Shown here piece by piece: positions 51,450 to 60,080 of a stretch of 64,000 nt of DNA. The position numbers and the translations under genes are program-made. Within the stretch, counting starts at the first letter, position 1, and every line of letters begins with the position of its first letter. The notes under the pieces were generated by a model. It saw nothing but the letters and a program-made list of their open reading frames with translations. It was not told where the DNA came from and did no database searches. Source of the stretch: JBFWRK01 sp050248955 (GTDB lineage: Bacteria; Actinomycetota; Acidimicrobiia; Acidimicrobiales; Ilumatobacteraceae); assembly GCA_050248955.1 (NCBI GenBank), contig JBFWRK010000022.1, forward strand, positions 1 to 64,000, written 5' to 3'.

Positions 51450-52124
51450 CTACGGAGCGGCGTCCGCTGCGACCACGTTCCTCGACCTGCCTTCGATGCC
51501 GTCGAGCAATCGGTCGAGTGCGTACCGGAAGCGGTCCTCGGCCGTACCGACGTACAAGTGGGGAGCAGTGGCGACGGACTCCGGGTGCGAGCGCTCGTCG
51601 AGCGACGAGTAGGCCCGCCGCCAGCCCGCGTACCGCTCGGCGCGCCCCTCGGGAGCGAGCGCGGCCATGGGCGCGTCGAGCGCAGCAGACCCGACCGTCA
51701 ACTCGATGAGCGCGTGGTAGGCGAGCGCAGCCGTCGTCGTATCGAGGCCGGCGATGCGCAGCTGGCGGAGCAGCACCTCGGTCACGGCGAACTCGTTCTC
51801 GTGCATCGGCGGGCCGCTGCGCACGAGTGCGGCGAGATGCGGTTGTGCGACGTGGGCGGCGCGCAGGCGCACGCAGACCTCGGCGACGACTGCTCGCCAG
51901 CCGGCGGGCTCGTCCGGGAGCCCCACGGTGATCTCGGCGATGATCCGGTCCCCGACGGCACGCAGCAGCTCGTCCTTGTCCTTGAAGTGGCGGTAGATCG
52001 CCGTCGGGTCGGCACCGAGCGCCTCGCCGAGCCGGCGCAGCGTGAACCGGTCGGGGCCGTCCTGCTCGATCAGGCGGATCGATGTCGTGATGATCGAGTC
52101 CTCGTTCAGCGCGACACGGGTCAC
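51450..52124 (-). CDS. TetR-family regulator
   Basis: A 224-residue regulator. The N-terminal HTH is SIRLIEQDGPDRFTLRRLGEALGADPTAIYRHFKDKDELL in pieces, at about residues 14-55, followed by a helical ligand-binding domain. The GTG start overlaps the stop of the upstream acyl-CoA dehydrogenase gene (GTGA), so it is in the same transcript and probably controls the divergent promoter region at 53321-53399, where an inverted repeat sits. The inducer is likely a substrate of the neighbouring enzymes. Confidence 0.9.
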   Translation of the reverse strand: MTRVALNEDSIITTSIRLIEQDGPDRFTLRRLGEALGADPTAIYRHFKDKDELLRAVGDRIIAEITVGLPDEPAGWRAVVAEVCVRLRAAHVAQPHLAALVRSGPPMHENEFAVTEVLLRQLRIAGLDTTTAALAYHALIELTVGSAALDAPMAALAPEGRAERYAGWRRAYSSLDERSHPESVATAPHLYVGTAEDRFRYALDRLLDGIEGRSRNVVAADAAP

Positions 52125-53320
52125 GACGCATCCTCGAACAGCCGGGCGCGGCCCAACCGTTCGATGCACACCTCGGCGCTCCACGGCAGCATCGTCGAGC
52201 CGAGCCGGGCATCGCGGTACATGCGCTCGAGCGGCAGCGTCTTCAACATCGACTGGCCACCACACACGCGGATCGCGGTCGACGCGATCTCTGCCGCGTG
52301 CTCCATCACCGTCACCGCAGCGGCCCATCCGGTGACGAGCTGCGCCTCGGTCGGGTCGAGCACGGCCTCGTCGACGGCGCGGTAGAGGAGTGCCCGCGCC
52401 TGCTCGTGGCGCAACTGCATCTGCGCCCAGCCGTACTGCTTGACCGGGTGGTCGCGGCGGGCACCGGATGTCTGGCCCGGCAGCTCGCCGCGGAGGTACG
52501 CCGCCGTCGTGTCGAGGATGCCGCCGGTCAGCCCCAGGTAGCTCGGGCAGAGTGACAGGAAGAGCCAGGGGTAGCGCAGCGCAGCCTGGTTGTAGGCGCC
52601 GGGCGGCATCCACTCGTTCGACTCGGGCACGAACGCGTCGCGCATCAGCAGCGTGCGCGAGACGGTGCCGCGCATGCCGAGCGGATCCCAGTCGTCCACG
52701 ATCGAGACGCCGTCGGCGTGCGCGGGAACGCCGAGCAAGCGGATCTCGTCCTCGCCCGGCACCTGGCAGGTGACGTTGTAGAAGTCCGCCGCACCCGAGA
52801 GCGAGGCGAAGATCTTGCGGCCGGTGACGAGCCAGCCGCCCTCGACCGGGACCGCCTTCGTGGCGACCCCCGTCGTCGCGCCCGGTGCTAGTCCCTCCGA
52901 GAACGGCTGGCTGTGCACGAGGCCGTCCTCGACGACGCCGCGGTACATCTCAGTGCGGATCCGCTCGTGGCGCTCACGGTGCGCGGGAGAGAGGTCGAGC
53001 AGGTCGGCGACCTCGCCGCACCACAGCATCGTGGCGTTGTGCATGTTGAACGTCAGCGCAGTCGCGCCGCAGTGGCGGCCGACCTCCTCGCTGACGCGCA
53101 CGTAGTCCGCGTACGACGCGCCGAGGCCGCCGAAGCGGGCCGGCACGGACACCGCGAGCAGCCCGACGGCGCGGAAGTCGGCGAAGTTCTCGAACGGGAA
53201 CGTCGCGTCCCGGTCGTACACGACAGCCCGCTCGGCGATCACCGGGCCGAGCGCCCTGACCCGCGCCACGAGCTCCTCCCGGGGGGTAGCCGGTCGCTCG
53301 TCGGTTCCCACGTCGGTCAT
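52121..53320 (-). CDS. Acyl-CoA dehydrogenase-like flavoprotein
   Basis: A 399-residue member of the acyl-CoA dehydrogenase superfamily, closer to the type-2 C-terminal class that includes flavin monooxygenases such as HsaA. Features are LLAVSVPARFGGLGASYADYV, GGWLVTGRKIFASLSGAADFYNV, WDPLGMRGTVSRTLLM and LPLERMYRDARLGSTMLPW. It may dehydrogenate an acyl-CoA or hydroxylate a ring; the sequence does not decide. It is divergent from a hydrolase and NicX-like pair, and its coupled TetR gene suggests one regulated pathway. Confidence 0.85.
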   Translation of the reverse strand: MTDVGTDERPATPREELVARVRALGPVIAERAVVYDRDATFPFENFADFRAVGLLAVSVPARFGGLGASYADYVRVSEEVGRHCGATALTFNMHNATMLWCGEVADLLDLSPAHRERHERIRTEMYRGVVEDGLVHSQPFSEGLAPGATTGVATKAVPVEGGWLVTGRKIFASLSGAADFYNVTCQVPGEDEIRLLGVPAHADGVSIVDDWDPLGMRGTVSRTLLMRDAFVPESNEWMPPGAYNQAALRYPWLFLSLCPSYLGLTGGILDTTAAYLRGELPGQTSGARRDHPVKQYGWAQMQLRHEQARALLYRAVDEAVLDPTEAQLVTGWAAAVTVMEHAAEIASTAIRVCGGQSMLKTLPLERMYRDARLGSTMLPWSAEVCIERLGRARLFEDAS

Positions 53321-53352
53321 GGGTCGGCATGATGACCGCCCCGACATACGAA

Positions 53353-53379
53353 GTCAACACCGTTGTCATCACTGTTGAC
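53353..53379. promoter_or_regulatory. TetR-type operator between divergent catabolic genes
   Basis: GTCAACA and TGTTGAC are perfect seven-base arms around 13 bases. The site lies midway between the acyl-CoA dehydrogenase/TetR operon and the hydrolase/dioxygenase operon, with starts 33 and 21 bases away, and is the best operator candidate for the TetR encoded at 51450. Confidence 0.65.
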
Positions 53380-53399
53380 GCCCGTGCTACGGTGGCCTG

Positions 53400-54206
53400 A
53401 TGTCGCCGAGCGTCGACGTCCGGGGGGAGCGGTTCGCGTGGCGTGAGGCCGGTCGCGGAGACGGCCTGCCGATCGTGCTGCTCCATGGTCTCGGTGGCAG
53501 CCGCATCTCGTGGGAGCCGCAGTTGGCCGGCCTCTCCGAGCGGCGCCGTGTCGCGGCGTGGGACCTTCCCGGCTACGGCGAATCCCCGGCGGACGACGGC
53601 CCGCTGACGTTCGTCCGCCTGGCCGACGACGTGGCTGCATTCGCGGACGAGCTCGGTGCCGAGCGCTTTCATCTCGTCGGCATCTCGTTCGGCGGCATGA
53701 TCGCCCAGTACGCCGCGGTCGCGCACCGCGAGCGCGTCGACACGCTGACGCTGCTCTCGACGAGCCCCTGCTTCGGCCTCGACGGCACGTCGCCGGACGC
53801 GTGGCGTGCGGCGCGACTGGCACCGCTCGATGCGGGTCGTGAACCGGCCGATTTCGCCGAGGCGGTGCTGGCGGGCATCGCCGGTCCCGGCATCTCGCCC
53901 GTCGCGCTCGCCGGCCAGCGGGCAGCGATGGCCAGGATCACCGGCGCGGCCCTGCGGCGGGCGATCGACTGCATCGTCGCCCACGACAGTCGGGCCGTGC
54001 TCGGGTCGGTCGCCGCGCCCACGCTGTGCCTTGCCGGCGAGCTCGACACCGAGACACCGGCCGCGTACGCCGAGGTGCTCGCCGAGCTGATCCCGGGTGC
54101 GCGGGTGGAGGTGTTGCCCGGAGCGGGCCATCTGCTCAACGTCGAAGCACCCGAGGCCGTGAACGCGTTGATCGAAGAGCACATCGAGCGAGTGGAGCGG
54201 GGATGA
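53400..54206 (+). CDS. Alpha/beta hydrolase (NicD-like candidate)
   Basis: A 268-residue hydrolase. The oxyanion segment is IVLLHGLGGSRISWEPQ. The nucleophile elbow is HLVGISFGGMIAQYAA, the acidic residue lies in LCLAGELDTETP, and the catalytic histidine in VLPGAGHLLNVEAPE. It is coupled by four bases to a NicX-like dioxygenase. In nicotinate breakdown, NicX opens 2,5-dihydroxypyridine and NicD, an alpha/beta hydrolase of this size, deformylates the product. The pairing suggests that function, but the fold alone does not prove it. Confidence 0.88.
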   Translation: MSPSVDVRGERFAWREAGRGDGLPIVLLHGLGGSRISWEPQLAGLSERRRVAAWDLPGYGESPADDGPLTFVRLADDVAAFADELGAERFHLVGISFGGMIAQYAAVAHRERVDTLTLLSTSPCFGLDGTSPDAWRAARLAPLDAGREPADFAEAVLAGIAGPGISPVALAGQRAAMARITGAALRRAIDCIVAHDSRAVLGSVAAPTLCLAGELDTETPAAYAEVLAELIPGARVEVLPGAGHLLNVEAPEAVNALIEEHIERVERG

Positions 54207-55240
54207 CCGAGTGGCGCTACATCGAGTCGTTCGCGGCGCACTTCGTGCGCTGTGATCTGCGCGCCGGAGAGGTCGTCGTGATCCTGAGCGAGACGCAGAG
54301 CCGGTCCGTCCTCGTCGACACCGCCCGCCTCGCCGCCCAGTCCCTCGGCGCGGCCGTGTTCGACGTCGTCGTGCCGACGCCGCCGAGCAGCGCTCCGGTC
54401 CCGATCCGTTCGACGGGAGCGTCGCAGGCGATCGCCGGCAACCGGAGCGTCATTGCGGCGCTGGCGTCGGCCGGCCTCGTGATCGACTGCACGGTGGAAG
54501 GGCTGCTGCACTCACCCGAGCTCGGCGAGATCCTCGCCGGCGGCGCGAGGGTGCTCATGGTCTCGAACGAGCACCCCGACACGTTCGACCGACTCGTGTG
54601 GGACCCCGACCTCCCGCGGCGCGTCGAGCTCGGTCACTCCTGGCTGCGTGCCGCCGACACGATGACCGTCACGAGCGCCGCGGGCACGGACCTCACCGTG
54701 CGTCTCGCCGGCGCCGTGACGGCGGGGTCGACCGGATTGACGTCAGGCCCCGGGTCGATCGCCCACTGGCCGGGCGGTCTGGTGCTCGCGTTTCCAGCGG
54801 CGGGCACCGTGTCCGGCACGATCGTGCTCGCGCCGGGCGACATCAACCTCACGTTCAACCGGTACCTCGAGTCGCCGGTGATGTTGATGCTCGAGGACGA
54901 CCACATCGTGGAGATCGCCGGCGACGGTCTCGACGCCGCGCTGTTCAGCTCGTACCTCGGTGCGTTCGACGACCGTGCGAGCTATGCCACGAGCCACGTC
55001 GGCTGGGGCATGAACCCTGCCGCCCGCTGGGACTACCTCGAGCTGTACGACCGCCGCGAGACCTGGGGGACCGAGGCGCGCGCCTTCGCTGGCAACTTCC
55101 TCTACTCGACGGGCGCGAACGAGAACGCGGGCCGGTTCACGGCCGGCCACTTCGACCTGCCGATGCGCGGCTGCACCGTCCGACTCGACGACCGCGTCGT
55201 CGTCGACGGCGGCGAGCTCGTCGCCGAGCTCCGATCCTGA
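54203..55240 (+). CDS. NicX/M29-like metalloprotein (2,5-dihydroxypyridine dioxygenase candidate)
   Basis: A 345-residue protein of the family shared by M29 aminopeptidases and 2,5-dihydroxypyridine 5,6-dioxygenase. HWPGGLVLAFPAAG and GDINLTFNRYLESPV are characteristic. His265 in ATSHVGWGMNP and the pair His316/Asp318 in AGHFDLPMRG are likely iron ligands. The length matches NicX. I cannot place the remaining acidic ligand with confidence. The ring-cleaving role is supported by the coupled alpha/beta hydrolase; a peptidase-like role cannot be excluded. Confidence 0.78.
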   Translation: MTEWRYIESFAAHFVRCDLRAGEVVVILSETQSRSVLVDTARLAAQSLGAAVFDVVVPTPPSSAPVPIRSTGASQAIAGNRSVIAALASAGLVIDCTVEGLLHSPELGEILAGGARVLMVSNEHPDTFDRLVWDPDLPRRVELGHSWLRAADTMTVTSAAGTDLTVRLAGAVTAGSTGLTSGPGSIAHWPGGLVLAFPAAGTVSGTIVLAPGDINLTFNRYLESPVMLMLEDDHIVEIAGDGLDAALFSSYLGAFDDRASYATSHVGWGMNPAARWDYLELYDRRETWGTEARAFAGNFLYSTGANENAGRFTAGHFDLPMRGCTVRLDDRVVVDGGELVAELRS

Positions 55241-55244
55241 CCGA

Positions 55245-57053
55245 TCAGATCCGGCCCGCGGCGCGGGCGGCAGCTTCGGCCGCGTCCAGTTGGCCCTCGA
55301 CGATCGCCAGGCCTGCGTCCCAGAAGCCCGGATCGGTGAGGTCGAAGCCGACGATTGCGGCGAGCTCCTCCGGCGGTTGCGAGCCACCGGCACGCAGCAG
55401 CTCGAGGTAGCTGGGAACGAACGCGTCCCCCTCCGCCTGGTACCGGGCGTAGACCGACAGCGCGAGCAGCTGGCCGTACGAGTAGGCGTAGACGTATCCG
55501 GGCGTCGCGATGAAGTGCGGGATGTAGCTCCACCAGCTGCGGTAATCGTCGGTCACCTCGACCGCGTCGCCGAGCATCGCCGTCTGGCTCTCTGCCCACA
55601 GCTCGCCGAACCGATCGACGGAGAGCTCACCCTCGGTGCGCCGCGCCGTGTGGCAGGCATGTTCGAAGCGGTTCATCGCGACCTGTCGGAACACCGTCGC
55701 GATCGAGTCCTCGAGCGTCGAGGCGAGCAGCGCGAACCGCTCGCCGGGGTCGTCGAGCATCGACAGCAGCCGGTTGTTCGTGACGGTCTCGCCGAACACC
55801 GACGCAGTCTCGGCGAGCGTGAGCGGCGTCGACTGGTGGAAGATCCCCTGCTCTCGCGCGAGGTAGCCGTGGACTCCGTGGCCGAGCTCGTGGGCGAGCG
55901 TCAGCACGTCGCGGTGCCGGCTCGTCCAGTTGAGGAGCACGTACGGGTGCAGGTCGGGAACGGCGTAGGCACAGAACGCGCCGCCGCGCTTGCCGGGTCG
56001 GAGCGGCGCATCGATCCACTGCTCGTCGATGAAGCGACCGACGACCCCGGCGAGCTCCGGCGAGAACGACGCGTACGCGTCGCGGACGATCCCGGTCGCC
56101 TCGGCCCAGCCGATCGTCGACTCGCTCGCCGCGACCGAGGCCATGCGGTCGTGGTCGACGAGGCGATCGACGCCGAGCACCTGTGCCTTCAGCGCGTACC
56201 AGCGCTGCGGGATGTCGTAGCGGGCAACGACCGCCCGGACCAGCGCGTCGACCGACTCGTCCGACGCTTCGTTCGCCAGGTTCCGCGCGGACACCCAGCT
56301 CGGGTAGGCCCGCAACCGGTCGTCGACGCTGCGGTCGAGGAGGAGCGTGTTGTAGATGAACGCCCGTGTCCGCAAGCCGGGCCCGAGCGCAGCCGTGACT
56401 GCCCCAGCCGCGGTGGCGCGGACGTCGTGCTCGGGATGCTGCAGCAGCGACAGCGCCTGCATCAACGGGACCGCTCCGCCCAGGTCGTCGGGCAACGTCA
56501 CCTCGATCGCCGAGGTCTGCTCCTCGAACAGCCGTACCCACGCAGCCGAGCCGACGACGGACGTCTCGCTGAGCACTGTCTCCTCCGGCTCGGAGAGCAG
56601 GTGCGGTCGGGTCCGGCGCAGCGTCACGAGATGGTGCTTCGCGAACGCCAGGCGCTCGTCGGCGAGCACGGTCGCCGCGTGGTCGTCGTCGACCACCGCC
56701 CACTCGAGGTCGACGAACAACGAGCGGGTCGTGATCGTCGTGGTGCGCTCGCGCACGGCCTGCATCGCCGCACCTCGCTGTGGATCCGCGGTGTTCTCGC
56801 TGAAGCGGAGCGACGTGTAGTGGCCCGCCCGGCTGAGCAGTTCGGCGATCTTCGCGACCATGCCCATCATCGCGGCGAGCTCGCCGGCGTCGAGCGAACC
56901 GACGCGTCCCTTGTACTGCTGGAGGTCAGCGGTGATCGCGTCGGCCTCGTCGAGGAGACGCTCGGGCGAACCGGCGTGACCGAGCAGGGGCTCCAGCTCC
57001 CACGCAACGTCGGCGGCGGTGAGGTCGGCGTTCTCGTCAGCGGTGACTGTCAT
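55245..57053 (-). CDS. pepF: Oligoendopeptidase F (M3B metallopeptidase)
   Basis: A 602-residue zinc peptidase. The active site is LAHELGHGVHG (HExxH) near residue 400, with the third ligand glutamate in LAETASVFGE. The long helical N-terminal half and the SYSYGQLLALSVYARY segment near the end fit PepF. It degrades short cytosolic peptides; no signal peptide is present. It ends four bases from the convergent dioxygenase gene and its start is 68 bases from the divergent amidase. Confidence 0.93.
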   Translation of the reverse strand: MTVTADENADLTAADVAWELEPLLGHAGSPERLLDEADAITADLQQYKGRVGSLDAGELAAMMGMVAKIAELLSRAGHYTSLRFSENTADPQRGAAMQAVRERTTTITTRSLFVDLEWAVVDDDHAATVLADERLAFAKHHLVTLRRTRPHLLSEPEETVLSETSVVGSAAWVRLFEEQTSAIEVTLPDDLGGAVPLMQALSLLQHPEHDVRATAAGAVTAALGPGLRTRAFIYNTLLLDRSVDDRLRAYPSWVSARNLANEASDESVDALVRAVVARYDIPQRWYALKAQVLGVDRLVDHDRMASVAASESTIGWAEATGIVRDAYASFSPELAGVVGRFIDEQWIDAPLRPGKRGGAFCAYAVPDLHPYVLLNWTSRHRDVLTLAHELGHGVHGYLAREQGIFHQSTPLTLAETASVFGETVTNNRLLSMLDDPGERFALLASTLEDSIATVFRQVAMNRFEHACHTARRTEGELSVDRFGELWAESQTAMLGDAVEVTDDYRSWWSYIPHFIATPGYVYAYSYGQLLALSVYARYQAEGDAFVPSYLELLRAGGSQPPEELAAIVGFDLTDPGFWDAGLAIVEGQLDAAEAAARAAGRI

Positions 57054-57121
57054 GCCGTCAAGGATGCCATCCGCGAGCGTGGGAAGATCAGGGAATGGGG
57101 GCGGGGGCTCATCGGACGGAG

Positions 57122-58525
57122 ATGCCGACCGTCGTCGACGCGGCCCGATCGATCCGGTCGGGGGAGTCGTCCGCGCTGCGGCTGATGGAGGCCTGCCTCG
57201 CCGCGATCGACCGGCTCGACCCGGGGCTCAACGCGTTCGTCCACCTCGACCGCGACGGGGCGCTCGCGGCGGCGAGCGCTGTCGATGACGACGTGCGAGC
57301 TGGTCGTGGTGACGCGCTCGGCCCGCTCGCCGGCGTCCCGTTCGGCGTGAAGGACCTCGAGCACTGCGCCGGCATGCCGACCACGCGAGGGTCGCGCTGG
57401 TACGCCGACGGCCCGCCGGCCGCACACGACGAGATCCACGTCGCGCGCCTGCGCGCCGCCGGCGCGATCCCCGTCGGCAAGACCGCGACGCCAGAGTTCG
57501 GCGTGTGGGCGTACACCGCCAGCCCGCTCCTCGGTGTGACCCGCAACCCCTGGGACGACACGCGCACGCCGGGCGGGTCGAGTGGCGGGTCGAGCGCCGC
57601 GGTGTCCGCCGGGATGGTGCCGTTCTGCACCGCGAGCGACGGTGGTGGTTCGATCCGCACGCCGGCGAGCTTCACCGGTCTCGTCGGGCTGAAGCCGTCG
57701 TACGGGCGCATCCCGACACTCGGCGTCACGCACCTCGCCCAGAACGCAGTGCACGGGTGTCTGGCTACGACGGTGGCCGACACCGCGCTGCTGCTCGACG
57801 TGATGGCCGGCCCGGACCTCCGAGATCGGACGTGCCTGCCGTCGCCGGTGGGCAGCTACCGGAGCGCGATCGAACGGCTCGACACCGCCGGACTGCGGAT
57901 CGCGTGGTCGAGCGATCTGGGCTTCGCCGTCGTCGATCCGGCTGTGAGCGCGCTGTGCGAGCGCGCCGCGCGGGTGCTCGTCGAGGCGCTCGGCGCAACG
58001 CTCATCGACCGCGCAGTCGAGCTGGACGACTACATCGCCGTCTACGCGCATGTCGAAGGTGCCGACCGGTTCGTCGGCGTCGAGCCGACGCTCTGGCAGG
58101 ATCGGCTCGGGGAGCTCGACCCGCTGGCCGCGCCCGGGTGGGCCTCGGCGAGCCGCGCCACGCTGCCGAAGCTCGCCGCCGTCGAAGAGACGCGTCGCCG
58201 TCTCGCGACGGATGTGGCCGCAGTGTTCGACGACGTCGATCTGCTCGTGACGCCGATGTCGGCGTGCGCCGCCTTCGCGGCGGAAGGCCCGATGCCGACC
58301 GAGATCGCGGGCGTGGCGGTACATGGCGGCATGGCGGTGATCCACGCGATGTTGGCGAACCTCGTCAACCTTCCTGCGATCAGCGTTCCGGCCGGGCTGA
58401 CGATCGAGGGATTGCCTGTCGGGCTGCAGGTGATCGGGCCCCGCCACCGCGAGGACCTGCTGCTCGCGGTCGCGCACCGCTACGAGGCAACGAACCCGTG
58501 GCCGCGCCACAGTCCTCGTCGCTGA
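57122..58525 (+). CDS. Amidase (amidase-signature family)
   Basis: A 467-residue Ser-cisSer-Lys hydrolase. The catalytic lysine lies in GPLAGVPFGVKDLEH, and the signature runs GGSSGGSSAAVSAGMVPF, then TASDGGGSIRTPASFTGLVGLKPS. The family hydrolyses carboxamides, including glutamyl-tRNA, indoleacetamide and nitrile-derived amides; no GatCAB partners are present, so a catabolic amidase is likely. ATG 57122 is chosen (MPTVVDAARSIRSGE). A link to the dihydroxypyridine-type genes nearby, as a maleamate-type amidase, is only a possibility since known ones belong to another family. Confidence 0.92.
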   Translation: MPTVVDAARSIRSGESSALRLMEACLAAIDRLDPGLNAFVHLDRDGALAAASAVDDDVRAGRGDALGPLAGVPFGVKDLEHCAGMPTTRGSRWYADGPPAAHDEIHVARLRAAGAIPVGKTATPEFGVWAYTASPLLGVTRNPWDDTRTPGGSSGGSSAAVSAGMVPFCTASDGGGSIRTPASFTGLVGLKPSYGRIPTLGVTHLAQNAVHGCLATTVADTALLLDVMAGPDLRDRTCLPSPVGSYRSAIERLDTAGLRIAWSSDLGFAVVDPAVSALCERAARVLVEALGATLIDRAVELDDYIAVYAHVEGADRFVGVEPTLWQDRLGELDPLAAPGWASASRATLPKLAAVEETRRRLATDVAAVFDDVDLLVTPMSACAAFAAEGPMPTEIAGVAVHGGMAVIHAMLANLVNLPAISVPAGLTIEGLPVGLQVIGPRHREDLLLAVAHRYEATNPWPRHSPRR

Positions 58526-58549
58526 CGCTTCGCTGCAGCGCAGTCGTCG

Positions 58550-58571
58550 CGCACGAATCGGCCATCGTGCG
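58550..58571 (+). terminator. Hairpin after the amidase gene
   Basis: CGCACGA and TCGTGCG form seven-base arms around eight bases, followed by TTTCG, 24 bases after the amidase stop. It is a modest terminator candidate. Confidence 0.5.
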
Positions 58572-58650
58572 TTTCGTCGAGTGCACGCCGGGGTAAGTCG
58601 GCAGCTGCGGCGCGCACGAACGGCGCGCTCATCACGGGAGGAGCGACTTC

Positions 58651-59289
58651 GTGAACGACCCCACGACGCTGTTGAAGCAGGATCATCGCAAGGTGAAGAA
58701 GATGCTCACCGAGCTCGGTGAGATGGACGAGGGGCCCGAGCGTCAACGACTGCTGCGCGACGTGGAGCGCGAGCTCCGCCTGCACATGGAGATCGAGGAG
58801 AAGATCCTCTATCCGTTGATCCCGAAGACGATGGACGATCCCGAAGCACTCGAAGAGGCGAACGTCGAGCACCAGCTCGCGCGTGAGGGTCTCGCGAAGC
58901 TCGACGAGCTCGTGTCGGCGCCGGGCTTCGGCGCCGCCGTCGAGATGCTCCTCGGCGGCATCAGCCATCACGTCGAGGAAGAGGAGAGCGAGATCCTGCC
59001 TTCGATGAAGTCGGACCTCGGTCGCGAGAAGTGGATGGAGCTCGGCGACCGGATCGTCGACGCGAAGATCCGAGCGGGCATGTCGCCGCAGCCGACGTCG
59101 TCGGGACGCGCCAAGTCCGCAACCGGGCGGAGCACGGCAGCCGCCAAGCGCGCAGCACCGTCGAAGAAGGCAGCGGCGAAGCGCACCGCGAAGCCGAAGT
59201 CGGCGGCGAAGCCGAAGTCGGCAGCCAAGTCGAGATCGGCCGCGACGGCGACGAAGCGCACGACGAAGCGCACCAGCCGGACGGGCTGA
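58651..59289 (+). CDS. Hemerythrin-like HHE protein with histone-like lysine/alanine tail
   Basis: A 212-residue protein. Residues 1-145 form a four-helix HHE domain with iron-ligand pattern LLKQDHRKV, LRLHMEIEEKILYP, VEHQLAREGL and ISHHVEEEESEILP. From about 150 on the sequence is low-complexity Lys/Ala/Ser/Arg/Thr (AKRAAPSKKAAAKR, KPKSAAKPKSAAK), like the tails of mycobacterial HupB or histone H1. The domain binds oxygen or a di-iron centre and the tail should bind DNA or another polyanion. The GTG start has GGAGG upstream. It stands between amidase and methyltransferase genes. Confidence 0.87.
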   Translation: MNDPTTLLKQDHRKVKKMLTELGEMDEGPERQRLLRDVERELRLHMEIEEKILYPLIPKTMDDPEALEEANVEHQLAREGLAKLDELVSAPGFGAAVEMLLGGISHHVEEEESEILPSMKSDLGREKWMELGDRIVDAKIRAGMSPQPTSSGRAKSATGRSTAAAKRAAPSKKAAAKRTAKPKSAAKPKSAAKSRSAATATKRTTKRTSRTG

Positions 59290-59336
59290 GCGTCGCAGCC
59301 GACTGCCGGTTGGAACGCCGCGGAGAGCGGAGATCA

Positions 59337-60080
59337 ATGAGCGAAGCCGAGTTCGACCGCACCGCGGCGTCGATCGCTGCCGAGCTCGACGGCGCAGCCC
59401 TCGATCAACGTGTGGCGGCGGCGTGCCGGGGTTCTGGTAACCCCGCCGCGCTGGCGTGGCTTGCGGAGGGGCTCGGCCTGAACGAGCACAGCCGCGCGAT
59501 CGACCTCGGTGCCGGGCTCGGCGGTCCGGCGGCGTGGATCTCGCGTCGGTACGGATGCACGGTGATCGCGCTCGAGCCCGCCGGCGGTGCGGCTACCGGG
59601 GCGGACGCGCTGTTCGACCTCTGCGTCGTGCGGGGCGAGGCGGCGCACGCTCCGTTCCGAGACGATTCGTTCGAGGTCGCCCTGCTCCTCGGCGTGATCT
59701 CGGTCGTGGACGACGCTGCCGCCGTGCTGCGCGAAGCGCGTCGCGTCGGGGCACGACTCGGCCTGCTGGACTACTGCTCCACGAACACGGCCCCGGTTCG
59801 CGCCGGGGGGAGCGAGTTCCGGTCGTCGGCCGCGCTGGAGGCGATCGTCGAATCGGCCGGCTGGGTCGTCGAGCAGGCGGTCGATCTCACGCTCCCGGCG
59901 CCTGCGTCATGGGACGAGGCTGCCGATGCGATCGATCCCGACATCGACGCCGAAGCATCGGCATCAGAGGCCGAGGTGGTGGCTGCGATCGAAGCCGGCA
60001 TCATCGCACCGCGGATGCTCATCGCCGCCCGCGGCGACAGAGCGCGGCATCTCACCGCAGTATCCTCGAGTTCGAGGTGA
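59337..60080 (+). CDS. SAM-dependent methyltransferase
   Basis: A 247-residue class I methyltransferase. The SAM-binding motif I is RAIDLGAGLGGPAAWIS near residue 54, with IALEP as motif II, FRDDSFEVALLLGVISVVDD as motif IV, and a LREARRVGARLGLLDYC segment. The substrate is not evident. It is coupled by one base to an MTHFR-like gene, so one-carbon metabolism or a folate-linked methyl transfer is a plausible theme. The start ATG at 59337 is 47 bases after the hemerythrin stop. Confidence 0.85.
   Translation: MSEAEFDRTAASIAAELDGAALDQRVAAACRGSGNPAALAWLAEGLGLNEHSRAIDLGAGLGGPAAWISRRYGCTVIALEPAGGAATGADALFDLCVVRGEAAHAPFRDDSFEVALLLGVISVVDDAAAVLREARRVGARLGLLDYCSTNTAPVRAGGSEFRSSAALEAIVESAGWVVEQAVDLTLPAPASWDEAADAIDPDIDAEASASEAEVVAAIEAGIIAPRMLIAARGDRARHLTAVSSSSR

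Noticed and set aside
57122..58525. Amidase as the GatA subunit of tRNA amidotransferase
   Set aside because: No gatB or gatC genes adjoin it and the context is catabolic, so a general amidase is the safer call.
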